A stretch of DNA of 64,000 bases, taken from NCBI GenBank assembly GCA_037013685.1, contig CM072884.1, positions 109,904,048 to 109,968,047 on the forward strand. Direction: 5' to 3'. A program made the position numbers and the translations under genes. Positions 12,074 through 42,897 of this stretch are shown one piece after another; the first letter of the stretch is position 1; the number at the start of each line of letters is the position of its first letter. The notes under the pieces were generated by a model that ran no database searches, was not told the DNA's origin, and saw only the letters and a list, made by a program, of their open reading frames with translations. Origin of the DNA: Acridotheres tristis. Taxonomy: Eukaryota; Chordata; Aves; Passeriformes; Sturnidae.

Positions 12074-13694
12074 CTGCAGTAATGGTGTGGTGTGTTTGTG
12101 TCTTCCAGGGACACCCTCAGGGACCAAACCCCAGCTCCATCCTCCTGGCCAGTGTGGAAACCACCAGGGAATCACAGCACGGACCTTGGGCTGCTGCAAA
12201 GAAACTCCCACCAGGAAGGGTGAAACGAGCAGGCAAGCAGGAGGAGGATGGCAGAAATGGTAATTAAGGCTGCCCTTGGGCTCATGTGTCAAGCCACAAA
12301 TAATTCAGATAATCAGGACTTAGCCACAAAATCGTGCTGGCCACTGTGAGTCACAGCAGGGAGCCCAGGGACTGAGGAGGGGCAGGGCTGTGGCTTTGTG
12401 GCCTGGGGGGAAGATGATGGTCCCCAAGCAAACTGGATTTCCCATGGCCCCTCCACGTGGCAGCAGGTCTGGCCCTGCTGCAGGCAGCTCTCTGTGTTTA
12501 GAAATGTTTCTTTTTGAGTCGCTGGTTTGGTTCTGTCAGATGACAGAACCTGTGTCTCTGTTCTCAGTCTGAAGTTAAATGCAGAAGGAATGCCCAACAC
12601 CATGTCTTTGACCATTTCTGCTGCAGTAAAGGTAATGAAAGGGTTAGACTTGCTCTAATTGCAAAATGCACCACAGAGGGGTAGGGAGACAGGGCAGACT
12701 CAGCAGCTTAACATCAGCTTTCATCATTGACTGAAGTGAGACACAAGCCTCCATCCATCACCCTGTGGAGTTCCCTTTATTCACTAATGCTTGAATCAAG
12801 GTAAATTCATTCTTGAACAAGGCAGAAAAGGAACTTACAGGCACCAAAAAGCATGTGTTATTTCTCCACGTGGTTTGTTTCCTTAGCACAGATGGTGGTG
12901 GATGGATTACAGAGGATCAGAGCAGAGAGGTCACACCAAACCTGCACAAAACCACAAAACCCTTGTTACTGCTGTTGGTCAGTAGCACATGCTGAAAATA
13001 AACTTTAAGCCCAGACTCCTCCTTTTGTCTGTATATGCACCAGCAATATAGAGAGAACAGCACAGAAAATTGCCTTCCTACAGAGCACTGATGCCACCAG
13101 GGCTTGTGGGCTTAAAATCTGCTACTGAACTCAACCTTTTCAAGCTTGTTTAACCCTTTTCTCGTTCCATTTTTTCTCTACTCTGCCCCTCTAGTTGTTC
13201 CTGCTAATTCCATTCTGCCTTATTATTTATTTCTCATTATTTGATGCACCTTCTCCAACTCCCCCAGGATTTACAGCCTGCTCTCAGCACCAGCCTCTTG
13301 TCTCATTTCCAACCTGATGAATCCTCCTCTCTTTAACTTTACTGTAGGAGTTGCTCAGTACCCCTGAACACCTTTTCTGCCCTTTGCTGTTTTATTTTTA
13401 TTCTTTTTTTTATTCTTTTTTTCTCAATTTTAATACACTTGGATGCCAGAGCAGAGGTGACCTCTAAGTCCCACCATCACCATAAAAGTATTCTCTAATT
13501 ATTGCTGGATGGATTTACCTGCAGGTTCTTCACAGCTAGGGTGAAAAAAGCTGTTCTTGACCAAATAATTAAATTAGGAGCATAAAATTTTCTAATGGAG
13601 GCAAGGGTTTTGAGATGGGGAAGAAGATGTACTGGAGAGGATGCCCAGATGATGTATGGGGTCTAACACACCACTCCAAAAGAGCAATTTTGTC

Positions 13695-14020
13695 ATGGAA
13701 TCATGCAGTTGCTAAGGTTGGAAAAGACTTATGATCATCAGCTCCAACCATGAACACCACCAGGATGTTCACCACTAGTCTGTGTCCTCAAGTGCCATAT
13801 CCACATGAGTTTTGAGCACTTCCAGGGATGGTGACTACACCACTTCACTGGGAATTCTATTCAAATGCTTACCACCCTTTCCGTGAGTTTTTTTTCCTAA
13901 TGTATAATCTCATTTTGTTTTTCTGATGTTTAATCTCCCCTGGGGCAACTTGAGTCCATTTCCTCACAGCACTTGCTCCCTGGGAGAAGGGACTGACACT
14001 CACCACACTACAACATCTTT
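13695..14020 (-). mobile_element. CR1 fragment just upstream of CBS copy 2
   Basis: Antisense CR1: GGAATCATGCAGTTGCTAAGG, then the CACTTCCAGGGATGGTGACT block, then CTCCCCTGGGGCAACTTGAG and TGGGAGAAGGGACTGACAC. It ends about 150 bases before the first coding exon of CBS copy 2. Confidence 0.8.
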
Positions 14021-14195
14021 TCATCTATTCCTCTTCTTCCAACCTCCTTCCATCACTACAACCTCCTTATCCACCTAGATCCATGTGGTTGAAATGCCAG
14101 CAGGATGCTCCAAGCAGCCTGGCCACCCAAATCCCATTTTTTCCCCTTCTGCAGCTATTTTTCTCCCAGGTGTTTATGTGACCTCTGTTTCCACC

Positions 14196-33954
<19,759 letters not shown>

Positions 33955-36900
33955 GTGAAAATCGTGATGTATTGTATTTGTCTGCCAAATGCCACCCACA
34001 GCATCACTAAAGAGGAGATAATTAAAGAAATTGTGTTTAATAGCTATGCATGGTCACATGGAGCTTCCCAGGGCTGGGCAGGGAATGTGGGAAGGTGAGC
34101 ATGGGAAGGGGCTGGGTGTCACTGCCCAGATTTCAGCAGGAGGAGCTTTGGTGTGTTTGCCAGCTGCAGGTACCTGTGCACTGCCCGTGCTGCAGCTGCT
34201 GAGAGTCATCCTGATCCCTCTGGGCCATTCCTGCCACAAGAGCAGCAGGGCTGGGGACAAGTCACGTCCCTGCTGCACCCTCCTGCCCCTCTGTGCCCAC
34301 CCCAGGCACCCCCAGGAGCCATTCCTCCTCATCCCTGGGCATGTTTGGCTCCTAGAAGGCAGCAGGAGAGGCCTGACAAGGAGGGAGGAACGGGTGGGAC
34401 ACACAGCCCCAGAATGTGAAATGTCAGCAGGAAGGGTGGGAAGGAAAAGCCAAGGGCTGTGATGAGCAGAGGGGATGAAGTGCTGGGCTGGGGGTGAATG
34501 GTCACCCCTGTGGGGGCAGCTGGGCTTTGGAAAGCACCTTCCTCACCTCTGGGGGAGTTGGTGGCACTGGTGCCTCATGCACGGTCCCAGGTGAGGGGAC
34601 AGTGAAGGGAACCCAAACAAGAAGCAAAGACTCATTCACAGAACAGTAACTGGGAGAGGGGCTATGGCTTCATCCCTGAATGTCCATCCTGAGAAATCCT
34701 TATCAAGAGAGGGGAAGGCAAGGTTTGGTCCTCATTTTGCTGTCAGGCCGTTGTGTTCTGGGAACTGATAATGACGATCACAAGAGCCATTTGCCACATG
34801 GCTACGAAAAAAAAGAAAGCAAATGTCAAAAGTGGACTGTGGGACCAAACTGAAGTGCCATTGAAATCCAGTTTGGGGGAGTTGCTCTCAAAAGACACAG
34901 AGAGGTTTACAATCTTTCTATTTACAATCTTTCTATTAAGTTTCAGGAGCTGCTCCAAGATGGCAACAACCAATTCCAATTTCAGCTTGCTGCTAAGTGG
35001 CCACTCCATATTCTCAATCTAATCTTGTTTGTACGAGACTTATTAAGTTATAGAATGCTGAAGTATTTACATTTAGGAGAAGTGTCTGTGCTGCCTGTTG
35101 TTTCCTGAGTGACATGAGCTATTATCAGATTTTCTGAGAGTTTCTGCTTGAGCAATAACCATATTTGTCCAGAAAAACAAAAACTGATTAGCTCAACCCT
35201 CATAGTATCATATTTATTTTAGCAATTCTCTTGCAAAGTGAAGCATGTTAGTCCATGCATGTATTCCAGACTCACATGAGTAACTCCATGAAGCTCAGAT
35301 TTGAGTCTGAATCTGGGTCAGCCTGACTGTTATGGATTAGCCCAAAGCCCAGTGCTTCCATCAGCAGCTGCAGGGCTGCAGGGCAGTGGCTGCCAGCTGC
35401 AGACAGGCTCCAGGACAGGCAGGAGCACTCCAGCAAAGGTGAAGAAACTGCTGAGTATTAACCTTGAATATTTACAACTTCTTCTGGATGTTAACCATGA
35501 GTGTGGGAGCTAATAAAGCTGGGTGTGAGCTCCAGATATTTCAGGATTGCTCCACCTGGGCTGGAGCCAGGCTCACCAAGGTGCTCCTGGTGCCTCCTTC
35601 CCCTGTCCCTGGGGGCTGCTCTTTGCAGGCACATCCAGCAGTAGCACTGCCCTGCCCAGGGATGTTGGTGCTGTGTCTCCTGATGTTTGCCAGGCTGTGT
35701 CCCTGAGGATGTCCCACAGGGCATGGCCCCACCACCACCCCAGAGTGCAGGGTTAGGAGTGACAGAAGTGGCTGGTGCCATCCTGCCCGCCTGTCTCTGG
35801 TGTGGAAAAGGCCTCAGGAAGCAAGGGAGGAGTTTTCATTTGACTTGACTGCAGAAATTCCTGCAGAACCTACAAACACGTGTCCATACACAGCATTGGT
35901 GGCAGGAGCAGCCAAGTGTCCCTTCCACCACCCTCTGTCCCTTCTCCACATATCCCTGGGTCTCTCCCCTGACAGTGATGACCCCCTCTGGATAAATGGT
36001 CCTTTGAGTTCCTTTTCCTTCCCTTGCCACTGGAACCCCGTCAATATTTTATGTCTCCACTGAGAGGCAGCTGCCCAGCTTGGCACAGCTCAGTGCTCTG
36101 AGCTCTGTGGGGTTTGGGGGTTCTGGGCCAGAGGGATGGGGGTGTCCAGGCTTCAGGAACCATGAGAGGGAAGCAGGAGGTGGATGAAGGCCAGGCAGCA
36201 TCCCAGCCCACTGTCCTGAGTGCAGTGTCCATCTCCAGTGCTCCCTCTGCAGCTCCAGCCCGTGCTCTTCTCCCAACACCTCCTGCTCCAAAGGGTGAGG
36301 GGTGTGTGCTCCCAAAACCCTCAGTGCTGCCCGGTCCCATCTGCCCCAAGATGCTTCTGCTCTTCAGCCCCCTGTTCTGCAAGGCTGGGGACACATTTCC
36401 AATGAGTACATCAGGGCAAGACATTTGCACACCAGGGACCAAATGGCTCAGGGAGGGAGAAGCCCATGCTGCTCAGGGCATGTGAAACTCGTGCACCCCT
36501 TTTCTGCTGAGATCCATGGCCTTGGCTCCCTGCAGCTTAATCCAGAGGAAAACAAACCCCAAGTGCTTTAATGGGTGCATGTCAAGTGTGTGGCAGGGGA
36601 GGGTGCCCTGTCCTGGGGAGGTGTGTGCAGACAGGGATGTGTGCTCTGAGAAGGTCCATGCCCACACCGGCTCCTGCATTTTGGGGTGCATCACCCCGGA
36701 GCTGGCTGCATTTCAGCTGTGCTGCCTTGCTAGAGCTTTTAACTCGTTTTGCTCTCCCTGTGGACCCTGGAATCCCTGTCCCCAGCAGTCTGTGGAGCAC
36801 AGGGGGCTGCTGATACTTCAGAAACCCTGGTGGAGTTTGCACAGGGGGACGTGGGGAGCCAGGACAGACCTGCAGACGCTGGATCAGCCTGAGCTCAGAC

Positions 36901-37005
36901 TGAACCAACACCAGGAGCAAGATAAACATCTTGCTGGCCCTGCCCAGCCCCTTGGAGGCTTCCCCTCCTCCCCTTTCCCCAGCCAGGGTTTCCCGGTGGA
37001 GCCAC
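33955..37005. other. Intergenic region after CBS copy 2
   Basis: Probable copy 2 3' UTR at the left: ATTAAA 34021-34026 with TGTGTTT after it, and AATAAA 35512-35517 followed by GGGTGTG. Otherwise no gene is supported. A small direct repeat (ACAATCTTTCTATT twice) lies at 34910-34937. Confidence 0.5.
34021..34026 (+). other. Candidate poly(A) signal, CBS copy 2
   Basis: ATTAAA lies 67 bases after the copy 2 stop, followed by TTGTGTTT. AATAAA at 35512-35517 is a distal alternative. Confidence 0.45.
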
Positions 37006-37013
37006 ATAAATAG
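37006..37013 (+). promoter_or_regulatory. TATA box of the secreted cysteine-rich gene
   Basis: ATAAATAG is flanked by GC-rich sequence (cATAAATAGaggagccgggc), a classic core promoter arrangement. Transcription would start near 37036. A strong donor (CCTGCAG|GTAACC) follows at 37091, so this looks like the promoter of a short untranslated first exon. Confidence 0.6.
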
Positions 37014-37035
37014 AGGAGCCGGGCAGGCTGTGGGG

Positions 37036-37090
37036 CAAGAGCTTCCCAAGGGCTTGCACTGCATCCCAGCCCTGCCCGGCCACCCTGCAG
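37036..37090 (+). other. Predicted non-coding first exon of the secreted gene
   Basis: From about 30 bases after the TATA box to the donor at 37091 (GTAACC). It holds no ATG. The matching acceptor is the pyrimidine-rich tttccccttttccccccag ending at 38624, four bases before the start codon. The start coordinate is estimated. Confidence 0.55.
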
Positions 37091-38628
37091 GTAACCCGGG
37101 GACCACGGGCACTGGGAACGGGGCAGGGCCCCCAAGAGTAAGGGGGAAGATGAACATTTCCCTAGGATACAGCAGGATGCTGCTCAGTGACAGACCCATG
37201 GCATGGTTTTGCTGCAAATTGGCTCTGTTGAAGATGCCAAATTTCACGGCTGGGTGGGGTCAGATGTTTTGGCAATGGATGGGACTGATGAGGTTGGGGT
37301 GTGAGGAGCCTTTGATTTGATGTTTGGTGGTGGTGTCCTGTTCTGTTTGTGTGGGGTGGCTGAAGCTGGGCAGCTCTTGGCTTGGAGATCCTTCCCAGCA
37401 GCAGCTTTTCAATGTCTGGGTTCTGTGCCAGCCCTCTAGGAATGACAACCACCCACTAGATTAAAACGTGTCAATGAAAGGAAGGGGCAGAACAGTAAAC
37501 TCCAGCAAAGATAAAGCAGGTCTAAGCAACTAGCAAACACTTGCTTTAAAACCAGAAAACTTTTTTTTTTTTTCTTCCTTTTCAAATTGATAATGGATAG
37601 AGTCCATGCTTTCAAGTTTTTTCTTTACGGTTATGCAATTTGCAAATGTTTTTGTTCAAAGAGACGTTAAGAAATAACTGTGAGTAGCTGCATGCCTGCA
37701 AGAGTAGGAAATTGGGGCTATCAAAGGGTGATGATATAAATGTAATCAAAGGTGGCACTGGGGCAATGGGAGGAGAGACCAGACCTGCAAGGACCCAGAG
37801 CAGGAAGGAAGAAGGTGTATTTAATACAACAGGACATAAGGGCACTCAGACAGAGGGAAGGCATCCAAAAATGCACTTAGAGGAAACACTGGGTCTTGAA
37901 AAGCTGAAAAAAAAAAAAAAGAGTCCTCAGCCTTTAAACAGGAGAAGGATTCAGCATGGGCTGCCAGGTGCTGTGCATCCAAGGTGTGAGTGGAGGAGGA
38001 GGAGGGAGCAGGCACAGAGAGGGAATTGCATGTCAGGACTGACTCTCTGAAAACAGGCTGGCCAAAGAAATGGAGAAGGCAGAGTCCCACAGGGTGCCCA
38101 ACACATCTCCCTTAAGAAAAATGGTTTTTCCAGTTGAAACAAAGATGGAGTGACCCCCTTGGCTTCCTTGGAAGGAGTGAGGTGGCTGGAACAGGCAGGC
38201 AGTGAGTGGCACAGTAGGACAGGCTGGGAGCTGACACCAGACCTGGTGCCTGGAGCAGCCCCAGGACAAACCACCAAAGCAGACAGGGCTTCTCTGAGCC
38301 CTCCTTCTGTCCAGGCCTGAATACCTTATAGGAACAATTAATTAGTCACTTAAATGTAAATTATTAGCATCAACATGAGGGTGAGCAAGCCCCAGTCGCC
38401 AGTCAGGGCTCGGTGAGTGCTGCAGGGTGGGCTTTGCTCACCAGTGCCTATGGTGCAGCTGGGAGGATGCTTTGCTCCAGCCAGGACGGGATTTTGGGGG
38501 TGAGAGATTCTGTTTTAGAGCAAACCCCCCTGATGCCAGGCAGCTGTGGGTGATCCAAACTCCACCCATGGAGATGGGGCTGTATATTTATTTTATATGC
38601 TCCTATTTCCCCTTTTCCCCCCAGAACC

Positions 38629-39135
38629 ATGTCTCTCACTACCGCCTTTCTCCTGTCGCTCGCCTGCCTCCTGCTCTGCAGCGCAGCCCCAAAACCCACC
38701 TGTGACCCCAGCACCTGCCCCCCGTGCCCCGAGAGGGACCCGGAGGGGACAGCCACCCCCGCTGCTGCTGGCTGCTGTCCCCCGTGTCCCCTGCCGTGTC
38801 CCTGCCCTCCCTACCTGCACGGCGACTGCGAGATGCAAGGCTTCTCCAGCGGCCACGTCCCCGCCGGCCGCTCCTTCTACATCGACTTCGCCCGCCGGCT
38901 GTGCACCTGCCAGCCCTCCGGGGACATCGCCTGTGTCCCGCTGTGTCCCCGCCCGGACCCCGCCTGCCGTGCCCTGGGCAGCCCGCTGGCCGATGGATGT
39001 CCCCGCTGTGTCTGCTATGACCAGGACGAGATGCCCGTGCTCGCCGGCTCCGTCACTGCCCGCGGATCCCAAATCTGTATCTGCCCTGCCCAGGGCGGGC
39101 AGCTGCAGTGCAGGGATGCTGCGAGTGAGGAGTGA
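38629..39135 (+). CDS. Secreted cysteine-rich protein, fibulin-2 N-terminus-like, 168 aa
   Basis: A single coding exon begins four bases after a strong acceptor, with A at -3 of the ATG. Residues 1-20 form a signal peptide with a leucine-rich core and cleavage near SAA. The mature part has 20 cysteines in about 148 residues. Residues 57-129 follow a von Willebrand factor C-like order: CPC-x2-Y-x3-DC, GF-x2-G-x-VPAG, DF, CTC, a CP segment, and CPRCVC. This cysteine order and the VPAG/DF elements resemble, from memory, the N-terminal cysteine-rich region of fibulin-2. It lacks the EGF and anaphylatoxin modules of fibulins, so it is a short stand-alone relative. Likely extracellular, either matrix or ligand binding; the partner is unknown. 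The exon is GC- and CpG-rich, unlike its surroundings. I cannot give an established gene name. Confidence 0.85.
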   Translation: MSLTTAFLLSLACLLLCSAAPKPTCDPSTCPPCPERDPEGTATPAAAGCCPPCPLPCPCPPYLHGDCEMQGFSSGHVPAGRSFYIDFARRLCTCQPSGDIACVPLCPRPDPACRALGSPLADGCPRCVCYDQDEMPVLAGSVTARGSQICICPAQGGQLQCRDAASEE

Positions 39136-39640
39136 GGCTCTGCTCTGCTGGGGATGCAGAATGTCCCTGTGCTCTGGGGAATCCTGGCTGGGAGGCTCCA
39201 AGTGTCCCTGAGGACTTGGGGGTGGTTATGGAGAGGGGGAGATGTGATGCCTTCTCTTCTCTTCTCTTTTCTCTTCTCTTCTCTTCTCTTCTCTTCTCTT
39301 CTCTTCTCTTCTCTTCTCTTCTCTTCTCTTCTCTTCTCTTCTCTTCTCTTCTCTTCTCTTCTCTTCTCTTCTCTTCTCTTCTCTTCTCTTCTCTTCTCTT
39401 CTCTTCTCTTCTCTTCTCTTCTCTTCTCTTCTCTTTTCTCTCCCAGGGCAAAGTGTCTGTAGAGGGTGAGCTTGCTTGGTTGTGAGGTTTGCTCCACAGG
39501 GCTTAAGCTGACTGCTGCTGCTGTGTAACTGGAGCAAACACAGCTATTTATTTATTTGGAAGATGATTCTGCTTTTGTATGTGTTTGTGTTTATATAGGC
39601 TGTTTATATTAAACTCGCTGGATAAACTTCCTCCCAGGAG
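39136..39640 (+). other. Probable 3' UTR of the secreted gene
   Basis: It runs from the stop through the (TTCTC)n array to an ATTAAA at 39608-39613. No other AATAAA-like signal lies nearby, and downstream T-richness is modest. The end is inferred. Confidence 0.4.
39251..39443. repeat. (TTCTC)n pentanucleotide array 1
   Basis: About 190 bases of nearly perfect TTCTC units, with slight TTTTC interruptions at both ends. It starts 116 bases after the stop of the secreted gene, so it would be transcribed as a long pyrimidine tract. Confidence 0.97.
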
Positions 39641-39967
39641 CCAGGCTTTTTCTTCCTGTAATTCCACCAGGTTCCAAGTAGTGGGACCCAGATCAGAAAG
39701 CTGGCTGGCACCTCTCTCCAATCCTTTCATCAGGTGGGTTAGCACAGGTCTGTGTTCTCTGGAGGAAAACCCCTCTCCTCTCTCCATCCTCTTCACATGA
39801 GGATGGTGGAAGTCAAGGCTCAGTCCTTCACACCCACCCTGATCTTACCCAGGGCTGACCCCACTGCCAGTCCCAATTCAGCAGGAGTGTCCCAAAATGT
39901 GTCTCAGTGACTGTGTCCTCTGGATACAGGAGAACTGCATCTTCTGAACGCTTTGACACACATAAAT

Positions 39968-40001
39968 ACACACACATATATATAAATATATCTATATATA
40001 A
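39968..40001. repeat. CA/TA microsatellite
   Basis: A short ACACACACATATATATAAA run with further TATA units. Confidence 0.8.
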
Positions 40002-40389
40002 AACCCACAGCTTCATCAGGCTGTGTTATGAACACATGGTAATTGCTCAAGGATGGAATAAAATCAGTGTTACCAGTGAAATTTTGAACACTTCATTGAT
40101 AAGGACACATGCACTTTCCTCTTGTGTTAGATAGTGGTACCTGGGCCACACAAGGCTCTCTCCAGCCACTTTGGCTCCAGGTACACCTGGACACATTAGA
40201 TGTGTCCCCTGGATTATTGTAATTTTCTTCTCTTTTCTGTTCTGTGTGGTGCTGCTTGACTGCAAAAAAACCCAACAAACAAATGAACAAACAAAACCAG
40301 TGAGCAGGTGGGATTCAGGTGGAGGGTCAGGAAAAGGTTGGAGGAAGCAGGTGAATTTGCCTTTTGGGATGCAGCATGGGTCTCCATCA

Positions 40390-40785
40390 ACTGGGGAAGG
40401 GACCTTAAGAATCATCCAATTCCAGTTCCCATGGGAAGGGACACCTTCCACTGTCCCAGGTTCCTCAGAGCTCCATCCAGCCTGGCCTTGGGCATTTCCA
40501 GGGACCCAGGGACAGCCACAGCTTCTCTGGGCACCCTGTGCCAGTGACTCACCACACTCACAGGGAAGAATTTCTTCCATATATCTAACCTAAATTTCCC
40601 CTTTTTCAGTTTGAAGCCATTCCTCCTTGTGCTGTCACTCCAGACCCTTGGAAATTGTCTCTCTCCATGGTTTTTGTAGGTCCCTTCAGGTACTGGAAGG
40701 CCACAATGAGGTCACCCCAAAGCCTTCTCTGGGCTGAACAATCCCAATTCTCTCAGCCTTTCCTCACAGGACAGCTGCTCCATGT
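40390..40785 (-). mobile_element. CR1 fragment, about 400 bases
   Basis: Antisense CR1 with the GGGACCTTAAGAATCATCCA start, the CATTTCCAGGGACCCAGGGA block, GAAGAATTTCTTCC, and the internal AGGCCACAATGAGGTCACCC. It is the longest CR1 piece in the window. Confidence 0.95.
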
Positions 40786-40826
40786 TTCTGTGTCAGGGAA
40801 GGAGGTTTGACCTGATAGCACTTCAC

Positions 40827-40980
40827 CTTCTCTTCTCTTCTCTTCTCTTCTCTTCTCTTCTCTTCTCTTCTCTTCTCTTCTCTTCTCTTCTCTTCTCTTC
40901 TCTTCTCTTCTCTTCTCTTCTCTTCTCTTCTCTTCTCTTCTCTTCTCTTCTCTTCTCTTCTCTTCTCTTCTCTTCTCTTC
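40827..40980. repeat. (TTCTC)n pentanucleotide array 2
   Basis: About 154 bases of perfect TTCTC units in the same orientation as array 1, 1.4 kb away and 40 bases beyond a CR1 fragment. Confidence 0.97.
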
Positions 40981-42827
40981 GTAAAAATCTTAGTTTTTAG
41001 TAAGGGTAAAGCTCACTGTTCACCTTCCAGACAGATACCAGATGTGTCCACCAGCAGCACAAGAAACTCTTCCCATTGCAGGTCTCTAATTTTTTGCTGT
41101 CCAGGTATTTACAAATTGCTGAAAGAACTCAAATCCTGTGTGCCCTCGCAAGGTGAGCGTGTTTGAGCCTATGGGGTTGGCTCTCTTTTGTGTCTGCCAA
41201 GAATTTAAGGAGATCAGGACAAGTTTGCAAGTGCAGTGATGGGTTTTGCAAGCACAGAGATTATTCAGAGGGAGTCATGAGGGATTTGGAAAGGCTCCTC
41301 ACTGCCTGGAGAGGGTGGTGGGCTGCTGAGGTTGTTTATCTTTTGTCAGGCATCTTATCTGTCTCACTGCTCCCTGCTTTGTGTGACTGATAACCTTGGA
41401 GCAGGGGGGAATGACCGACAGATGGGCAGCCCCTGCATAATATTGGGTTTGTCTTCTCTACCCAGTGTCAGCAGGGGAACAATGAGAGAGTTATTGTTCA
41501 AATATCTCTGCAAAAAAGGTCCCTGTCGGCTCCTTTGCAAGCTGCTCCTGGGAGGTGGTGCAGAGTTTCTTTGCTCTGCCCCCACCTCTGATGTGAAGAT
41601 ACCTTCTGTCTCCAGGATCTCTGCCTGCATTTCATCACACTGAAAGCAGTAGCTGCATTGTTTTACTTTTATCATGAACAGAGAGAAAATGACAAACTCA
41701 CAGTGATCAGTTGTCAGAATTTATTAACTTTAATTTAATGTCCTGGAGTTTGGCATGCTTTGTTTGAATGTGTGTTGTCTTGGATTCTCCAGTATTAATC
41801 ACCTATGTGCTTGTCTGCAATTTGAACACAGTATTGCTGGTATTATTTGTATTTTTCCAGGTCAGATTTTCCCCAGTCTGGGCAGGGGTGTAGTTTTGTG
41901 GCTACTCCTTCACATGGTCGCTGTCACTTTGCATCACAGCCAGGCACATGTTTGCAGGGAAGGACTATGAATATTTCTCTAGAGCAAAGCAGCACACAAA
42001 CTCCTGTGCATCCCTAAATGAAACCAAAGCTGAAATTTACAGCTCCTAAAAAGAACTCATTTTGCATGTAGACCAATCAGGTTTTGGGGGGTTGCTTGTA
42101 AAAGATAATTACTGATGTTTAGTTAGCTGTGGAAGGGACAGGGCCTTTCTTCACTGTGTTAATCATAAAATGATTGATTTAAATAGAACCATGCTTTAGC
42201 TCAGCCCTTTTACTGGGCCCTCTCAGTTCCTGTCTCATGAGTCTGTAAAACATTAAAATATTGATGAATGAAAGCCCATCAGGAGGCTTCCTTTGGGCAC
42301 AACTGTGTCAAGAAGTTGAAGTGCTTGCCCAAGTCCTTGTACCTTTTCCAACAGCCTGCCAGGAGTGAATTCCTCAGGTGTGGTTCACCAAACAGCTTCA
42401 GCACCCCAGAATACATTTGCAGAGCCCAGGTGTGGGGGGCTGGCTGGCTGCCATTTGTTTTTATCCTAGTTATTATGCTCTTAAATGATCAGAAATCTTG
42501 ATCCATGGCTGGTTCTGCACTGGTGATTTCTGATCAGGATGAGAACAGAATTTAATTAGAATGTACTCACTCAGTGTTGGTAATGGATTGACTACATCCC
42601 CCTAGGAATAGTTTTTCTTTGAAACTCGGGGGAAGGGAGAGAGGTAACACTTAATATATCTGAATGTGTTCATACTAGGAAATTTTGAGCTGCCCTGACA
42701 TGCCAAAGGTGCAATGCATTTATTAACCAGCAAATGGCACAAGGATGGGAGCTGCACACACAAGTATTTGGGTTTTTATGGTTTAATAGAGAGTGCTCTG
42801 AGCCGGGGACAAAGTGGGGATCAGTGA

Positions 42828-42897
42828 AAGGTTGGGCTCCATGATCTTGGAGGTCTTTTCAGCTTCATTGGTTCTGTGATTCTGTTCTATGATTTAG
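42828..42897 (+). mobile_element. CR1 3' end, plus orientation
   Basis: TTGGGCTCCATGATCTTGGA leads to the characteristic TTCTGTGATTCTGTTCTATG terminal repeat. Confidence 0.8.

Larger units (their letters stand above)
2936..14169. other. Intergenic region between the two CBS genes
   Basis: No gene is supported here. The region carries CR1 pieces (5930-6115, 8225-8400, 13695-14020), four copies of one LTR-like element (4199-4470, 9020-9545, 10650-11150, 11571-12073), another LTR-like stretch near 4830-5110, and a short tandem duplication of about 15 bases at 6946-6972. The promoter and any untranslated first exon of copy 2 should lie in the right-hand part, but no CpG island or clear TATA box was recognised. 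Confidence 0.6.

Noticed and set aside
14085..14195. In-frame upstream ATG extending CBS copy 2 by 37 residues
   Set aside because: A good acceptor at 14169 and a strong Kozak context at 14196 favour the later start. Kept as an alternative only.
36582..37247. 221-codon open frame on the minus strand
   Set aside because: It overlaps the TATA box and first exon of the secreted gene, has biased Pro/Gly/Leu composition, and no recognisable domain.
38593..39201. 202-codon minus-strand and 221-codon plus-strand frames over the secreted gene
   Set aside because: They are out-of-frame shadows of a GC-rich coding exon. The +1 frame at 38629 has the signal peptide, ordered cysteines and splice context.
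39015..39537. Open frames encoding long Arg-Glu-Lys runs or Leu-Phe-Ser runs
   Set aside because: They are translations of the (TTCTC)n array on either strand. No start context or homologue supports them.
39251..40980. Tandem repeats as a CRISPR array
   Set aside because: Uninterrupted 5-base units with no spacers in a vertebrate genome; these are microsatellites.
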